DNA of 14,145 nt from assembly GCA_020851015.1 (NCBI GenBank), contig JADZDN010000061.1:1-14145 (forward strand). Direction: 5' to 3'. The DNA is from Alphaproteobacteria bacterium (GTDB lineage: Bacteria; Pseudomonadota; Alphaproteobacteria; JAEULC01). The position numbers were made by a program, and so were the translations under genes. Within the stretch, counting starts at the first letter, position 1, and each line of letters opens with the position of its first letter. The notes below the pieces were generated by a model. The model saw only the letters and a program-made list of their open reading frames with translations. It was not told the DNA's origin and did no database searches. Positions 1 to 7,075 of the stretch are shown piece after piece.

Positions 1-2
1 AC

Positions 3-686
3 GTGATGTCGATCCAGGCGCCGTTCGCGCAGCCCACGCAGGACCGCATCAAGTCGGTGCTGCCGACCAAGGGCTCGGAGATGGTGGGCGCGCTGATCTA
101 CGACAAGGACAAGACCACCTACCGCTCCGAGGTCGACCTGGCGCTGAAGACCAAGCCCGACCTGATCTACATCAACGGCTACGCGCCCGACGTGACGGTC
201 ATCCTGCGCGATCTCTATCGCGCCGGCTTCACCGGGCCGCGTTTCGCCCAGTCCTACGCCGTCACCGCCAAGGTGCTGGAATCCCTGCAGCCCGAGGTGT
301 CGGAAGGCGTCATCACCGTGCAGCCCTCGTCCGACGTGGGATCGCCCGCCTTCGACCTCGCGGTCAAGCGGCTGGGGATACCCGAGCCCGACAGCTACGA
401 GACCCAGGCGACCGACTGGGCGAGCCTGGTTTCGCTCGGCATCGCCAAGGCCAAGGAGGCGACCGGCACCGGTCTCAGGGACAACGTGCGCAAGATCAGC
501 CAGGGCGCGGGCGCCAAGGTCTACAGCGCCGTCGAAGGCCTGAAGCTGATGGGCGAGGGCAAGGAGATCAACTACGAGGGCGCCAGCGGCCCCTGCGACT
601 TCACTGACATCGGCGACATCATCGACTGCAAGTTCCGCTACATGAAGGTGACGGGCGGCAAGCCCGTGTTCCTGAAAATCGCCTGA
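3..686 (+). CDS. ABC transporter substrate-binding protein, LIV/HAAT type (C-terminal part, cut by window start)
   Basis: Periplasmic binding protein that would capture an amino acid or related ligand and hand it to the permeases encoded just downstream. Only about 227 residues are visible, whereas the family is usually near 400, and the frame is open at the window edge, so the GTG at 3 and ATG at 6 are probably internal codons. Family features include the second-lobe segment TKPDLIYINGYAPDV, the stretch RAGFTGPRFAQSYAV and the C-terminal segment EGASGPCDF, matching the usual EGxSGPxDF of Leu/Ile/Val-binding-like proteins. Two cysteines (SGPCDF and DIIDCKF) lie about 11 residues apart near the C-terminus and could form a disulfide in the periplasm; this is inference. 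The TGA overlaps the next ATG by one base, so translation is coupled to the permease. The ligand cannot be told from this fragment. Confidence 0.9.
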   Translation: MMSIQAPFAQPTQDRIKSVLPTKGSEMVGALIYDKDKTTYRSEVDLALKTKPDLIYINGYAPDVTVILRDLYRAGFTGPRFAQSYAVTAKVLESLQPEVSEGVITVQPSSDVGSPAFDLAVKRLGIPEPDSYETQATDWASLVSLGIAKAKEATGTGLRDNVRKISQGAGAKVYSAVEGLKLMGEGKEINYEGASGPCDFTDIGDIIDCKFRYMKVTGGKPVFLKIA

Positions 687-1561
687 TGCCGCCGTTCCTG
701 GCGGAGGTAGCCCAGCTCGTCGTCAACGGCGTCATGGCCGGCACCATCCTGGCGGTGCCGGCCATCGGGCTGACGGCGATCTACGCCGTGCTGCGCTTCC
801 CCAATTTCGCGCTGGCCTCGCACGCCACGATCGGGGCCTTCGCCGGCTACATCGCCAACGTGAAGCTGGGGCTGCCGGTGCTGCCGGCGGTCGCCTGCGC
901 CTTCCTGGCGGCGGGGCTCGTGGGCGTCGTGTCGGACGAGTTCGTGCTGAAGCCGTTCCGCGCCGCCGGCTTCATCACCACCGCGATCGCGTCGATCGCG
1001 CTGACCATCGGGCTCGAGAACCTGGTCCGCTTCGCCTTCGGCAACGAGTTGCGCGGCTACGACCTGCCGATCATGCGCGACTGGCGCTTCGCCGACATCC
1101 GCGTGGCGCCGCAACAGGTGCAGAACCTGGCGATCGCGGTGGCCGCGATGGCGCTGCTGTTCGCGTTCCTCGCCTTCACCCGCACCGGCAAGGCGATGCG
1201 CGCGGTCGCCGACAACCCGATGCTGGCCGCGATCAAGGGCATCAACGCCGACGCCGTGTCGCGGCTGGTCAACTTCGTCGGCATGGGGCTGGCCGGGCTG
1301 GGCGGCATGCTGATCGGTCTCGACACCACGATCGACCCGCTGACCGGCTTCCGCGCCATCCTCAGCGTCTTCGCCGCCGCCGTGGTGGGCGGGCTCGGCA
1401 GCATTCCCGGCGCGGTGCTGGGCGCGCTGACCGTCGGCGTGGGCGAGGAGCTGTGCCTCTTGTTCCTCTCGCCCGACTACCGCAGCGCGGTCGGCTTCAT
1501 GGCGATCCTCTTGGTGCTGACGCTGCGACCGCGCGGCATCCTGGGCGCGAGGGCGTACTGA
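686..1561 (+). CDS. livH: LivH-type branched-chain amino acid ABC permease
   Basis: Inner-membrane permease of 291 residues, the usual LivH size. It would form half of the import channel with the LivM-type protein that follows. Hydrophobic helices run through the whole protein. LivH-family hallmarks are the N-terminal VVNGVMAGTILAVPAIGLTAIYAV, the segment RTGKAMRAVADNP that contacts the ATPase, the helix AAAVVGGLGSIPGAVLGA, and the C-terminal LTLRPRGILG. The ATG overlaps the TGA of the binding-protein gene (TGATG at 684-688) and there is no strong Shine-Dalgarno sequence, so reinitiation by the same ribosomes is likely. It is divergent from the second LivH in this window, for example FPNFALASHATIGAF against LINFAHFNVFMVGSF, which suggests a different substrate. 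The symbol denotes family, not proven leucine transport. Confidence 0.92.
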   Translation: MPPFLAEVAQLVVNGVMAGTILAVPAIGLTAIYAVLRFPNFALASHATIGAFAGYIANVKLGLPVLPAVACAFLAAGLVGVVSDEFVLKPFRAAGFITTAIASIALTIGLENLVRFAFGNELRGYDLPIMRDWRFADIRVAPQQVQNLAIAVAAMALLFAFLAFTRTGKAMRAVADNPMLAAIKGINADAVSRLVNFVGMGLAGLGGMLIGLDTTIDPLTGFRAILSVFAAAVVGGLGSIPGAVLGALTVGVGEELCLLFLSPDYRSAVGFMAILLVLTLRPRGILGARAY

Positions 1562-1564
1562 GCC

Positions 1565-2482
1565 ATGGAAAACTACCTCATCGCGATGGGCGTCACGGGC
1601 TGCATCTACGCGCTGATGGCGCTCGGCCTCAACGTGATCTGGGGCTTCGCCGGCATGGTGAATCTGGGCTTGATCGGCTTCTTCGCCGTGGGCGCCTACG
1701 CAACCGCGCTGACCACGCTGAAGTTCGGCTTCCCGATGGCGGCCGGCATGGCGGCCGGCGCGGCGCTGGCGGCGGCGGCCGGGGCGGGCGTGGCGATGAT
1801 CACGGCGCGCCTGCGCGGCGACTACCTGGCGATCGTGACGCTCGGCCTGGCGGAGACGGTGCGCATCGTGTCGTCCAACACGATCTGGCTGACCAACGGC
1901 ACGGACGGGATCTCCGGCATCGCCGGTCCGATGCGCGGCCGGTTGAGCCCGACCGAGTTCAACCTGCTCTATCTCGGCATCGTCGCCGTTATCGTCGCGG
2001 TCGCCTATGTGCTGGCCGAGCGCCTGCGCGCGGCGCCGTTCGGGCGCGTCCTGCGCGCGATCCGCGACGACGAGCAGGTGGCGGCGGTCGCCGGCAAGCA
2101 CGTGATGGCCTTCAAGATCCGCGCCTTCGCCATCTCGGCCGGGGCGATCGGGCTAGCCGGCGCGCTCTACGCGCATTACACGTCCTACATCGCGCCGGAC
2201 CTGTTCGTGCCGCTGTTCACCCTCTACATCAAGCTGGCGCTTCTGGCCGGCGGGCTCGGCAACAACCGCGGCGCCGTGGTGGGCGCCTTCCTGATCGTGT
2301 TCTTCCTCGAATCCACGCGCTTCGTCATCCCGTGGATTCCCGGCGTCAGCGCGGTGCAGGGCGCGGCCCTGCGCGAGCTCCTGATCGCGGCGCTCCTGAT
2401 CGTTTTGCTGCGCTACAATCCGAAAGGCCTGGTGCCCGAGCAGTTGCCGCGGCTGAAACTGCCGGCAGCAGTCGCGCCCTAG
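1565..2482 (+). CDS. livM: LivM-type branched-chain amino acid ABC permease
   Basis: Second membrane subunit of the first importer, 305 residues, expected to pair with the LivH-type protein encoded 3 nt upstream. LivM hallmarks are the N-terminal LMALGLNVIWGFAGMVNLGLIGFFAVGAYATA, which is longer than needed for recognition but is the classic LivM opening; the segment LRGDYLAIVTLGLAETVRI; the ATPase-contacting stretch FGRVLRAIRDDEQVAAVAGK; and the C-terminal RYNPKGLVPE. A GAGGG at 1549-1553 is a reasonable but slightly distant ribosome site. No ATPase gene follows: the next 318 bp are non-coding. The ATPases must therefore lie upstream of the window or be shared with the second importer at 2801-7790. 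Unlike the second importer, this LivM is not fused to LivG. Confidence 0.92.
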   Translation: MENYLIAMGVTGCIYALMALGLNVIWGFAGMVNLGLIGFFAVGAYATALTTLKFGFPMAAGMAAGAALAAAAGAGVAMITARLRGDYLAIVTLGLAETVRIVSSNTIWLTNGTDGISGIAGPMRGRLSPTEFNLLYLGIVAVIVAVAYVLAERLRAAPFGRVLRAIRDDEQVAAVAGKHVMAFKIRAFAISAGAIGLAGALYAHYTSYIAPDLFVPLFTLYIKLALLAGGLGNNRGAVVGAFLIVFFLESTRFVIPWIPGVSAVQGAALRELLIAALLIVLLRYNPKGLVPEQLPRLKLPAAVAP

Positions 2483-2503
2483 TCGATCGCCGGTGGCGCC
2501 GCC

Positions 2504-2542
2504 GCCGCAAGCCACTGCCGCAAGCCGCCGCCGCGAGCCGCT
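2504..2542. repeat. 13-bp tandem repeat, three copies
   Basis: Three head-to-tail 13-bp units start at 2504, 2517 and 2530. Each begins GCCGCAAGCC, with the third reading GCCGCGAGCC, and ends in a more variable trinucleotide. The array begins 21 bp after the livM stop codon. A 6-bp hairpin (CCGCTG 2538-2543, CAGCGG 2550-2555) overlaps its end. It could be a slipped-strand repeat, part of a transcript end, or a protein-binding array; nothing in the sequence decides between these. Confidence 0.6.
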
Positions 2543-2595
2543 GGCCATGCAGCGGGCGGTTGGCGCTTTCGCGATCATTGTGCAACGCACGGATG

Positions 2596-2613
2596 CATTT
2601 TGCCGGCGAAATG
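2596..2613. promoter_or_regulatory. 18-bp near-palindrome, candidate operator
   Basis: Arms CATTT and AAATG flank a GCCGGC centre; 16 of 18 positions are symmetric, the only break being T2601 against G2608. It lies about 190 bp before the start codon of the binding-protein gene, in the only large non-coding gap between the two importers. Two-fold symmetric sites of this length are typical of dimeric regulators. Which regulator would bind is unknown, and no regulator gene lies beside it. Confidence 0.4.
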
Positions 2614-2800
2614 ATCGAGCGCGACGCTGGCGCGTGCATCCAGGATAAACCTACCGTATAGTTACCAGCAAGCTCGGTTTCCGCTCGTGGGCCGGGCAGG
2701 GACCCCGCGAGCCACGCCAGGTGGTTGCGTTCTTGCACTGTCCGAGATTTCGTGGTCGTCGCGGGGTAAACGCGAGCAGACAGCGAAGGGAGAGGACACG

Positions 2801-4069
2801 ATGCGACAGGCAAGCTTCGTCCGCTGCAGCCTCCAGGTTGCGGCCATCCTGGCGTTTGCCGCCGTCGCCGGCCTTGCGGGGTCCGGCGTCGCGCAAGCGC
2901 AACAGAAGACCGTCAAGCTCGGGATCACCCTGCCGTTGACGGGCGCGGACGCGGAAGACGCGCTGCACATCAAGAACGGCGCGGTGATGGCGATCGAGGA
3001 AGCCAACGCCAAGGGCGGCGTGGGCGGCTACAAGATCGACGTCGTCGTCTATGACAGCGGCACCGCCACGGCCGGCCAGTACGACCCGGCCCAGGCCGCC
3101 ACCAACACGAAGAAGCTGGCCGCCGATCCGCTGGTGGTAGGCAATGTCGGCCCGCAGATGAGCGGCGAGGGCAAGGCGATGGCGCCGATCTTGAGCGAGG
3201 CGAACCTCGCCACGATCACGCCCAGCTCGACCAATCCCGACATCACCAATCCCTACATGGCGGCGCAGTTCAAGCCCAAGGGCAAGGCGATCTACTTCCG
3301 CACGGTGACGACGGACGCCTTCCAGGGCCCGAACATGGCCAACTTCGTGAAGGACAAGCTGAACATTAAGACGGTTTACGTGCTCGATGATTCCGGCGCC
3401 TACGGCGTCGGCATCGCCGACAGCTTCCAGCGCCAGGCCGAGAAGATCGGCATCAAGGTGCTGGGCCGCGACCAGCTCAATCCGAAAGAGGCCGACTACA
3501 CGACGATCCTGACCAAGGTCAAGGCTGCCAAGCCCGATCTGCTCTACTACGGCGGCGTCGCGCAAGCCGGCGTGAAGCTGGCGAAGCAGGCCTACGACAT
3601 CGTCCCGAACATGCCGAAGGCCGGCGGCGACGGCATCCAGGGAACCTCGTTTCTGAAGGGCGTGGGCTTCCCGGCGGTCGAGGGCTGGTATTCCACCAAC
3701 GCCTCGCCGCACGTCACGCAGACGCCCGAGGCGGCGGACTGGGTGAAGCGCTACAAGGCGAAGTTCGGCGCGAACACGGGGTACGACGACTATACGATCA
3801 CGTCGTACAACGCCGCGCTGGTGCTGATCGACGCCATCAAGCGCGTGGCCGAGAGCGGCAAGCCGGTCGACCGCACCAACGTGCGCGACGCCGTGCAGGC
3901 CACCAAGATGAAGACGCTGCAGGGCGACATCGCGTTCGACGAGAACGGCGACATGGTCGACAAGGTCGTCAGCGTCTTCCAGTACAAGTTCGACAAGGCG
4001 AAGCCGGCGGACGATCTGGACGCGCAGAACAAGTACGTCGGCGTGGCGCCGGCGACCCCCGGCTCCTGA
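2801..4069 (+). CDS. livJ: Periplasmic branched-chain amino acid-type substrate-binding protein
   Basis: Exported ligand-binding protein of 422 residues that would deliver an amino acid or similar ligand to the LivH/LivM-LivG/LivF complex encoded downstream. The ATG at 2801 is chosen because GAAGGGAGAGGA (2785-2796) sits just before it and the product then begins with a classic signal peptide: positive N-terminus, hydrophobic core (about 11-30) and AQA/QQ cleavage near residue 33. In-frame codons upstream would place charged sequence before the signal. The mature protein opens with VKLGITLPLTGADAEDALHIKNGAVMAIEEAN, cited here as the family's first lobe, and contains NVGPQMSGEGKAMAPI, VLDDSGAYGVGIADSF and LQGDIAFDENGD, all typical of Peripla_BP_6/LivK proteins. 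A stable hairpin follows between this gene and livH and may help the binding protein be made in excess over the membrane subunits. The symbol is by family; the ligand is unknown. Confidence 0.93.
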   Translation: MRQASFVRCSLQVAAILAFAAVAGLAGSGVAQAQQKTVKLGITLPLTGADAEDALHIKNGAVMAIEEANAKGGVGGYKIDVVVYDSGTATAGQYDPAQAATNTKKLAADPLVVGNVGPQMSGEGKAMAPILSEANLATITPSSTNPDITNPYMAAQFKPKGKAIYFRTVTTDAFQGPNMANFVKDKLNIKTVYVLDDSGAYGVGIADSFQRQAEKIGIKVLGRDQLNPKEADYTTILTKVKAAKPDLLYYGGVAQAGVKLAKQAYDIVPNMPKAGGDGIQGTSFLKGVGFPAVEGWYSTNASPHVTQTPEAADWVKRYKAKFGANTGYDDYTITSYNAALVLIDAIKRVAESGKPVDRTNVRDAVQATKMKTLQGDIAFDENGDMVDKVVSVFQYKFDKAKPADDLDAQNKYVGVAPATPGS

Positions 4070-4091
4070 GTCCGTAGTGCTGTCCATCGTT

Positions 4092-4127
4092 AGGAGGTCC
4101 TGAGGCCATGAGCTTTCAGGACCTCCT
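4092..4127 (+). promoter_or_regulatory. Hairpin burying the livH Shine-Dalgarno and start codon
   Basis: AGGAGGTCCTGA (4092-4103) is a perfect 12-bp inverted match to TCAGGACCTCCT (4116-4127). The 12-nt loop (4104-4115) contains the livH ATG at 4108, and two further G-U pairs could extend the stem inward. The left arm is the strong ribosome-binding site AGGAGG; the right arm encodes residues 3-7 of LivH and carries ACCTCCTT, the same letters as the anti-Shine-Dalgarno end of 16S rRNA. The mRNA would therefore compete with the ribosome for its own start. Likely roles are lowering permease synthesis relative to the binding protein, coupling to upstream translation, or protecting the binding-protein mRNA 3' end. 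Confidence 0.75.
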
Positions 4128-5037
4128 TCTCCAGCAGATCATCAATGGAGTGAGCCTGGGCGCGATGTACGCCTTACTCGCGCTCGGGTTCACGATGGTC
4201 TATGGAATCATCGAGCTGATCAATTTCGCGCACTTCAACGTGTTCATGGTCGGCTCGTTCATCGCGATGTGGATCATGGGCGCGATGGGGGTGGTGGGGC
4301 AAAGCACCGTCCTCTACGGCTTGCCGCTCGTGGGCGTGCTGCTGACTACCTTGATCGCGACGATGCTGATCACCGGCCTGCTGGGCGTGGCGATCGAGCG
4401 GGTGGCGCTCCGGCCGCTGCGCGGCGTGGCCGGCACGGCGCCGATGATCACCACGATCGGCCTGTCCTACATCCTGTTCAACGTGATCCTGCTGGCGTTC
4501 GGCGCGGATTCGAAGAACTACACCAACCCCCTGCCGCGAACGCACTGGGAGATCGGCGAGGCCGTGCTGCGGCTGCGCGAATTGCTGCTGTGGGGGATCT
4601 CGCTCGGCCTGATGGCGGTGCTGCACTACTTCGTGCGCGGCACCAAGATGGGCAAGGCGATGCAGGCGACGGCCCAGGACCCCGAGGCGGCGCGGATGAT
4701 GGGGGTCAACGTGGACCGCGTGGTGGCCATGGCCTTCTTCCTGGGCTCGGCCCTTGCCGGGGCCGCCGGGATGATCTTCGGCCTCTACTACAACTTCACC
4801 AGCTTCATCATCGGCTACACGGCGGGCCTGCGCGCCTTCACGGCGGCGGTGCTGGGCGGCATCGGCAACATTCCCGGCGCGATGCTGGGAGGGATCCTGA
4901 TCGGCCTGATCGAATCCCTGGGCGGGCATTTCATCGCCGTGCGCTGGACCGACGTGATCATCTTCTCGATCCTGGTGCTGGTGCTGGTGTTCCGCCCGAC
5001 CGGCCTGCTCGGGCGCGCGGCGCCCACCAAGTCGTGA
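4108..5037 (+). CDS. livH: LivH-type branched-chain amino acid ABC permease (second system)
   Basis: Inner-membrane permease of 309 residues forming the channel with the LivM half of the next gene product. It shows the canonical LivH N-terminus (LLQQIINGVSLGAMYALLAL), the segment YGIIELINFAHFNVFMVGSF, the ATPase-contact stretch RGTKMGKAMQATAQDPEAARMMGV, the helix RAFTAAVLGGIGNIPGAMLG and the C-terminal VFRPTGLLGR. The start at ATG 4108 is fixed by a very strong AGGAGG at 4092-4097 and by the usual MxFQxLLLQQ beginning. The gene follows the binding protein by 38 nt, and those 38 nt plus the first codons form a 12-bp hairpin that would hide the ribosome site. Compared with the LivH at 686-1561 this one is closer to the textbook family sequence. 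Confidence 0.95.
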   Translation: MSFQDLLLQQIINGVSLGAMYALLALGFTMVYGIIELINFAHFNVFMVGSFIAMWIMGAMGVVGQSTVLYGLPLVGVLLTTLIATMLITGLLGVAIERVALRPLRGVAGTAPMITTIGLSYILFNVILLAFGADSKNYTNPLPRTHWEIGEAVLRLRELLLWGISLGLMAVLHYFVRGTKMGKAMQATAQDPEAARMMGVNVDRVVAMAFFLGSALAGAAGMIFGLYYNFTSFIIGYTAGLRAFTAAVLGGIGNIPGAMLGGILIGLIESLGGHFIAVRWTDVIIFSILVLVLVFRPTGLLGRAAPTKS

Positions 5038-5044
5038 GCCGGCC

Positions 5045-7075
5045 ATGAGCATGCCGTCGATCGCGCGTCCGGCCGGCCTGATCGCCGGGCTGCTGGATCG
5101 CGCCCGCAGCGCGCAGGGCCGGCGCATCGGCCTCGCCCTGCTGTTCCTGGGCGCCGTGGCGTTCCCCTTCGTCGACCGCAACGAGGGCGACATCGACGCC
5201 GTCGCCAACGCGCTGGCCTTCGCCATCCTGGCGTTGGGATTGAATATCGTCGTCGGCTTCGCCGGACTGCTCGATCTCGGCTACGCGGCCTTCTTCGCGA
5301 TCGGCGCCTATACCTGCGGCATCTTCTCGTCCTACCAGGTGCAGCCGGAATGGAGCAGCTTCTGGGTGCCGTTCGAGTACCTGGGCCTGGTCGCGCACAA
5401 CACGGCCAACGGGCGCGACCTGGTGCATTTCACCGTCTCGTTCTGGCTGATGCTGCCGGTCTCGGCGCTGGTGGCGGCGTTCTTCGGCGTGCTGTTCGGC
5501 GCGCCGACCCTCCGGCTCAAGGGCGACTACCTGGCGATCGTCACGCTGGGCTTCGGCGAGATCGTGCCGATCGTCGCCCGCAACACGCCCTACCTGACCA
5601 ACGGCGCCCAGGGGCTGAACGGCGTGCATTCGCCGAACCTGTTCGGCTACACCTTCGGCGTGCAGTCCACGCCCTACTACTATTTGGGCCTGCTGCTGGT
5701 GGTGATGCTGGTCCTGATATCGACGCGGCTGAAGGAGTCGCGGGTGGGCCGCGCTTGGCTGGCGATCCGCGAGGACGAGATCGCGGCCGAGGCGATGGGC
5801 GTCGACCGCACCCGGTTCAAGCTGCTGGCGTTCGGCATTGGCGCGGCGTTCGGCGGCATGACCGGCACGTTCTACGTCGCCAAGCTGCAGACCGCGACGC
5901 CGGAAATGTTCGGCTTCCCGGTGTCGGTGATGCTCCTGGTGATGATCGTGCTGGGCGGCACCGGCAGCGTGGCCGGCGTCGTGCTGGGGGCGCTGATCCT
6001 GCAGCTCCTGCAGTCCTGGTTCCTGCAGGACCTGACGATCTGGACCCATGCGCTGGGGCGGCTGACCGGTATCGGCGTGCTGGAGCGCGTCGACCTGGTG
6101 CAGTCGATCGAGCTGATCTTCGGCGTCATCCTGGTGGTCATGATGCTCTACCGCCGCCAGGGCCTCATCCCCGAGCGACCGGCGGTCCGGGCGCTGTCGC
6201 TCGACCAGCAGGCGGCGATGCCCACGCGCGGCGGCATCCAGGGCGCGCTTGGGCCGATCCACGGCAAGACGGTCGATCGGGGCCGTCCGCTGCTCGAAGT
6301 GCGCAATCTGTCGCGGTCGTTCGGCGGCATCCAGGCGGTCAAGAATCTCGCGCTGACGGTCGAGGCCGGCAGCATCGTCGCGGTGATCGGCCCCAACGGA
6401 TCGGGCAAGACCACGTTCTTCAACCTGGTCACCGGCCTGCTGCCGCCCAGCGCGGGCAAGGTGGTGTTCGCCGGCGAGGACATCACCGGCCTCGGCCCGC
6501 ACCAGATCGTCGAGCGCGGGGTCGCCCGCACGTTCCAGAACCTGCGCCTGTTCGCCAACATGACGGTGATGGAGAACGCGCTGGTCGGGGCCCATACGCG
6601 CACCTCGACCGGGCCGATGGGCGCGATCCTGCGCTCGCGGGGCGTGAAGCGCGAGGAGGCGGCGGCGCGCGCCCGCGTGCTGGACGTGCTGAGCATCTTC
6701 GGCAACCGGCTGATGCCACGGGTCCAGCATCTGGCGCGCACCCTGTCCTACGCCAACCGGCGGCGGCTGGAGATCTCCCGCGCGCTGGTCTCGCAGCCGC
6801 AGCTCCTGCTGCTGGACGAGCCCACCGCGGGCATGAATCCCACCGAGACGCTCGAGCTGACCGACCAGATCCGCGGCCTGCGCGACCGCGGCGTGACGAT
6901 CCTGCTGATCGAGCACAAGCTCAACGTGGTCAACGAGATCGCCGACAAGGTGGTCGTGCTCGACCATGGCGAGAAGATCGCCGAGGGAAGCCCGGCGGAA
7001 GTCCAACGCAACGAGGAAGTCCTGCGTGCATATCTCGGACGCACAGCCGCAACCGGAGCGCCGGCCGCTTCTTGA
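5045..7075 (+). CDS. livMG: Fused LivM permease - LivG ATPase of a branched-chain amino acid ABC importer
   Basis: A 676-residue protein joining two subunits that are often separate. Residues about 25-376 are a LivM permease (ALGLNIVVGFAGLLDLGYAAF, RLKGDYLAIVTLGFGEIVPI, GRAWLAIREDEIAAEAMGV, RRQGLIPERP). A linker of about 37 residues leads to a LivG ATPase from about 413: Walker A GPNGSGKTT (449-457), LivG marker GVARTFQNLRLF, Walker B LLLLDEP with D591/E592, and switch histidine H624 in LIEHK. The signature motif is LSYANRRRLEI (from 567), where E. coli LivG has LAYGQQRRLEI, so the central glycine is replaced by alanine. The gene starts 7 nt after livH with only weak ribosome-site sequence, indicating translational coupling. 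There is no stop or frameshift at the junction, so the fusion is genuine in this sequence. It would work with LivH and LivF. Confidence 0.95.
   Translation: MSMPSIARPAGLIAGLLDRARSAQGRRIGLALLFLGAVAFPFVDRNEGDIDAVANALAFAILALGLNIVVGFAGLLDLGYAAFFAIGAYTCGIFSSYQVQPEWSSFWVPFEYLGLVAHNTANGRDLVHFTVSFWLMLPVSALVAAFFGVLFGAPTLRLKGDYLAIVTLGFGEIVPIVARNTPYLTNGAQGLNGVHSPNLFGYTFGVQSTPYYYLGLLLVVMLVLISTRLKESRVGRAWLAIREDEIAAEAMGVDRTRFKLLAFGIGAAFGGMTGTFYVAKLQTATPEMFGFPVSVMLLVMIVLGGTGSVAGVVLGALILQLLQSWFLQDLTIWTHALGRLTGIGVLERVDLVQSIELIFGVILVVMMLYRRQGLIPERPAVRALSLDQQAAMPTRGGIQGALGPIHGKTVDRGRPLLEVRNLSRSFGGIQAVKNLALTVEAGSIVAVIGPNGSGKTTFFNLVTGLLPPSAGKVVFAGEDITGLGPHQIVERGVARTFQNLRLFANMTVMENALVGAHTRTSTGPMGAILRSRGVKREEAAARARVLDVLSIFGNRLMPRVQHLARTLSYANRRRLEISRALVSQPQLLLLDEPTAGMNPTETLELTDQIRGLRDRGVTILLIEHKLNVVNEIADKVVVLDHGEKIAEGSPAEVQRNEEVLRAYLGRTAATGAPAAS

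Larger units (their letters stand above)
2483..2800. other. 318-bp intergenic region between two importer operons
   Basis: No credible gene lies here. It holds the 13-bp tandem repeat (2504-2542), a small hairpin (2538-2555), an 18-bp near-palindrome (2596-2613) and an inverted pair GGATGCA/TGCATCC (2591-2597 and 2635-2641). A TATAGT at 2657-2662 resembles a -10 box but has no good -35 partner at normal spacing, so the promoter of the downstream operon is not firmly located. The position and the lack of a clear U-tract terminator leave open read-through from the first importer into the second. Confidence 0.6.

Noticed and set aside
1453..2661. 402-codon plus-strand reading frame across livM and the following gap
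   Set aside because: It is an arginine/glycine-rich shadow of the LivM gene in another frame, with no family motif; livM at 1565-2482 explains the DNA.
2657..2662. TATAGT as the -10 box for the second importer
   Set aside because: No acceptable -35 hexamer lies 16-18 bp upstream, so I do not list it as a promoter.
6966..7025. Upstream ATG for livF at 6966
   Set aside because: The added 20 residues are basic, unlike LivF, and come from a region coding for the end of LivG; GTG 7026 has a GAGGA at good spacing.
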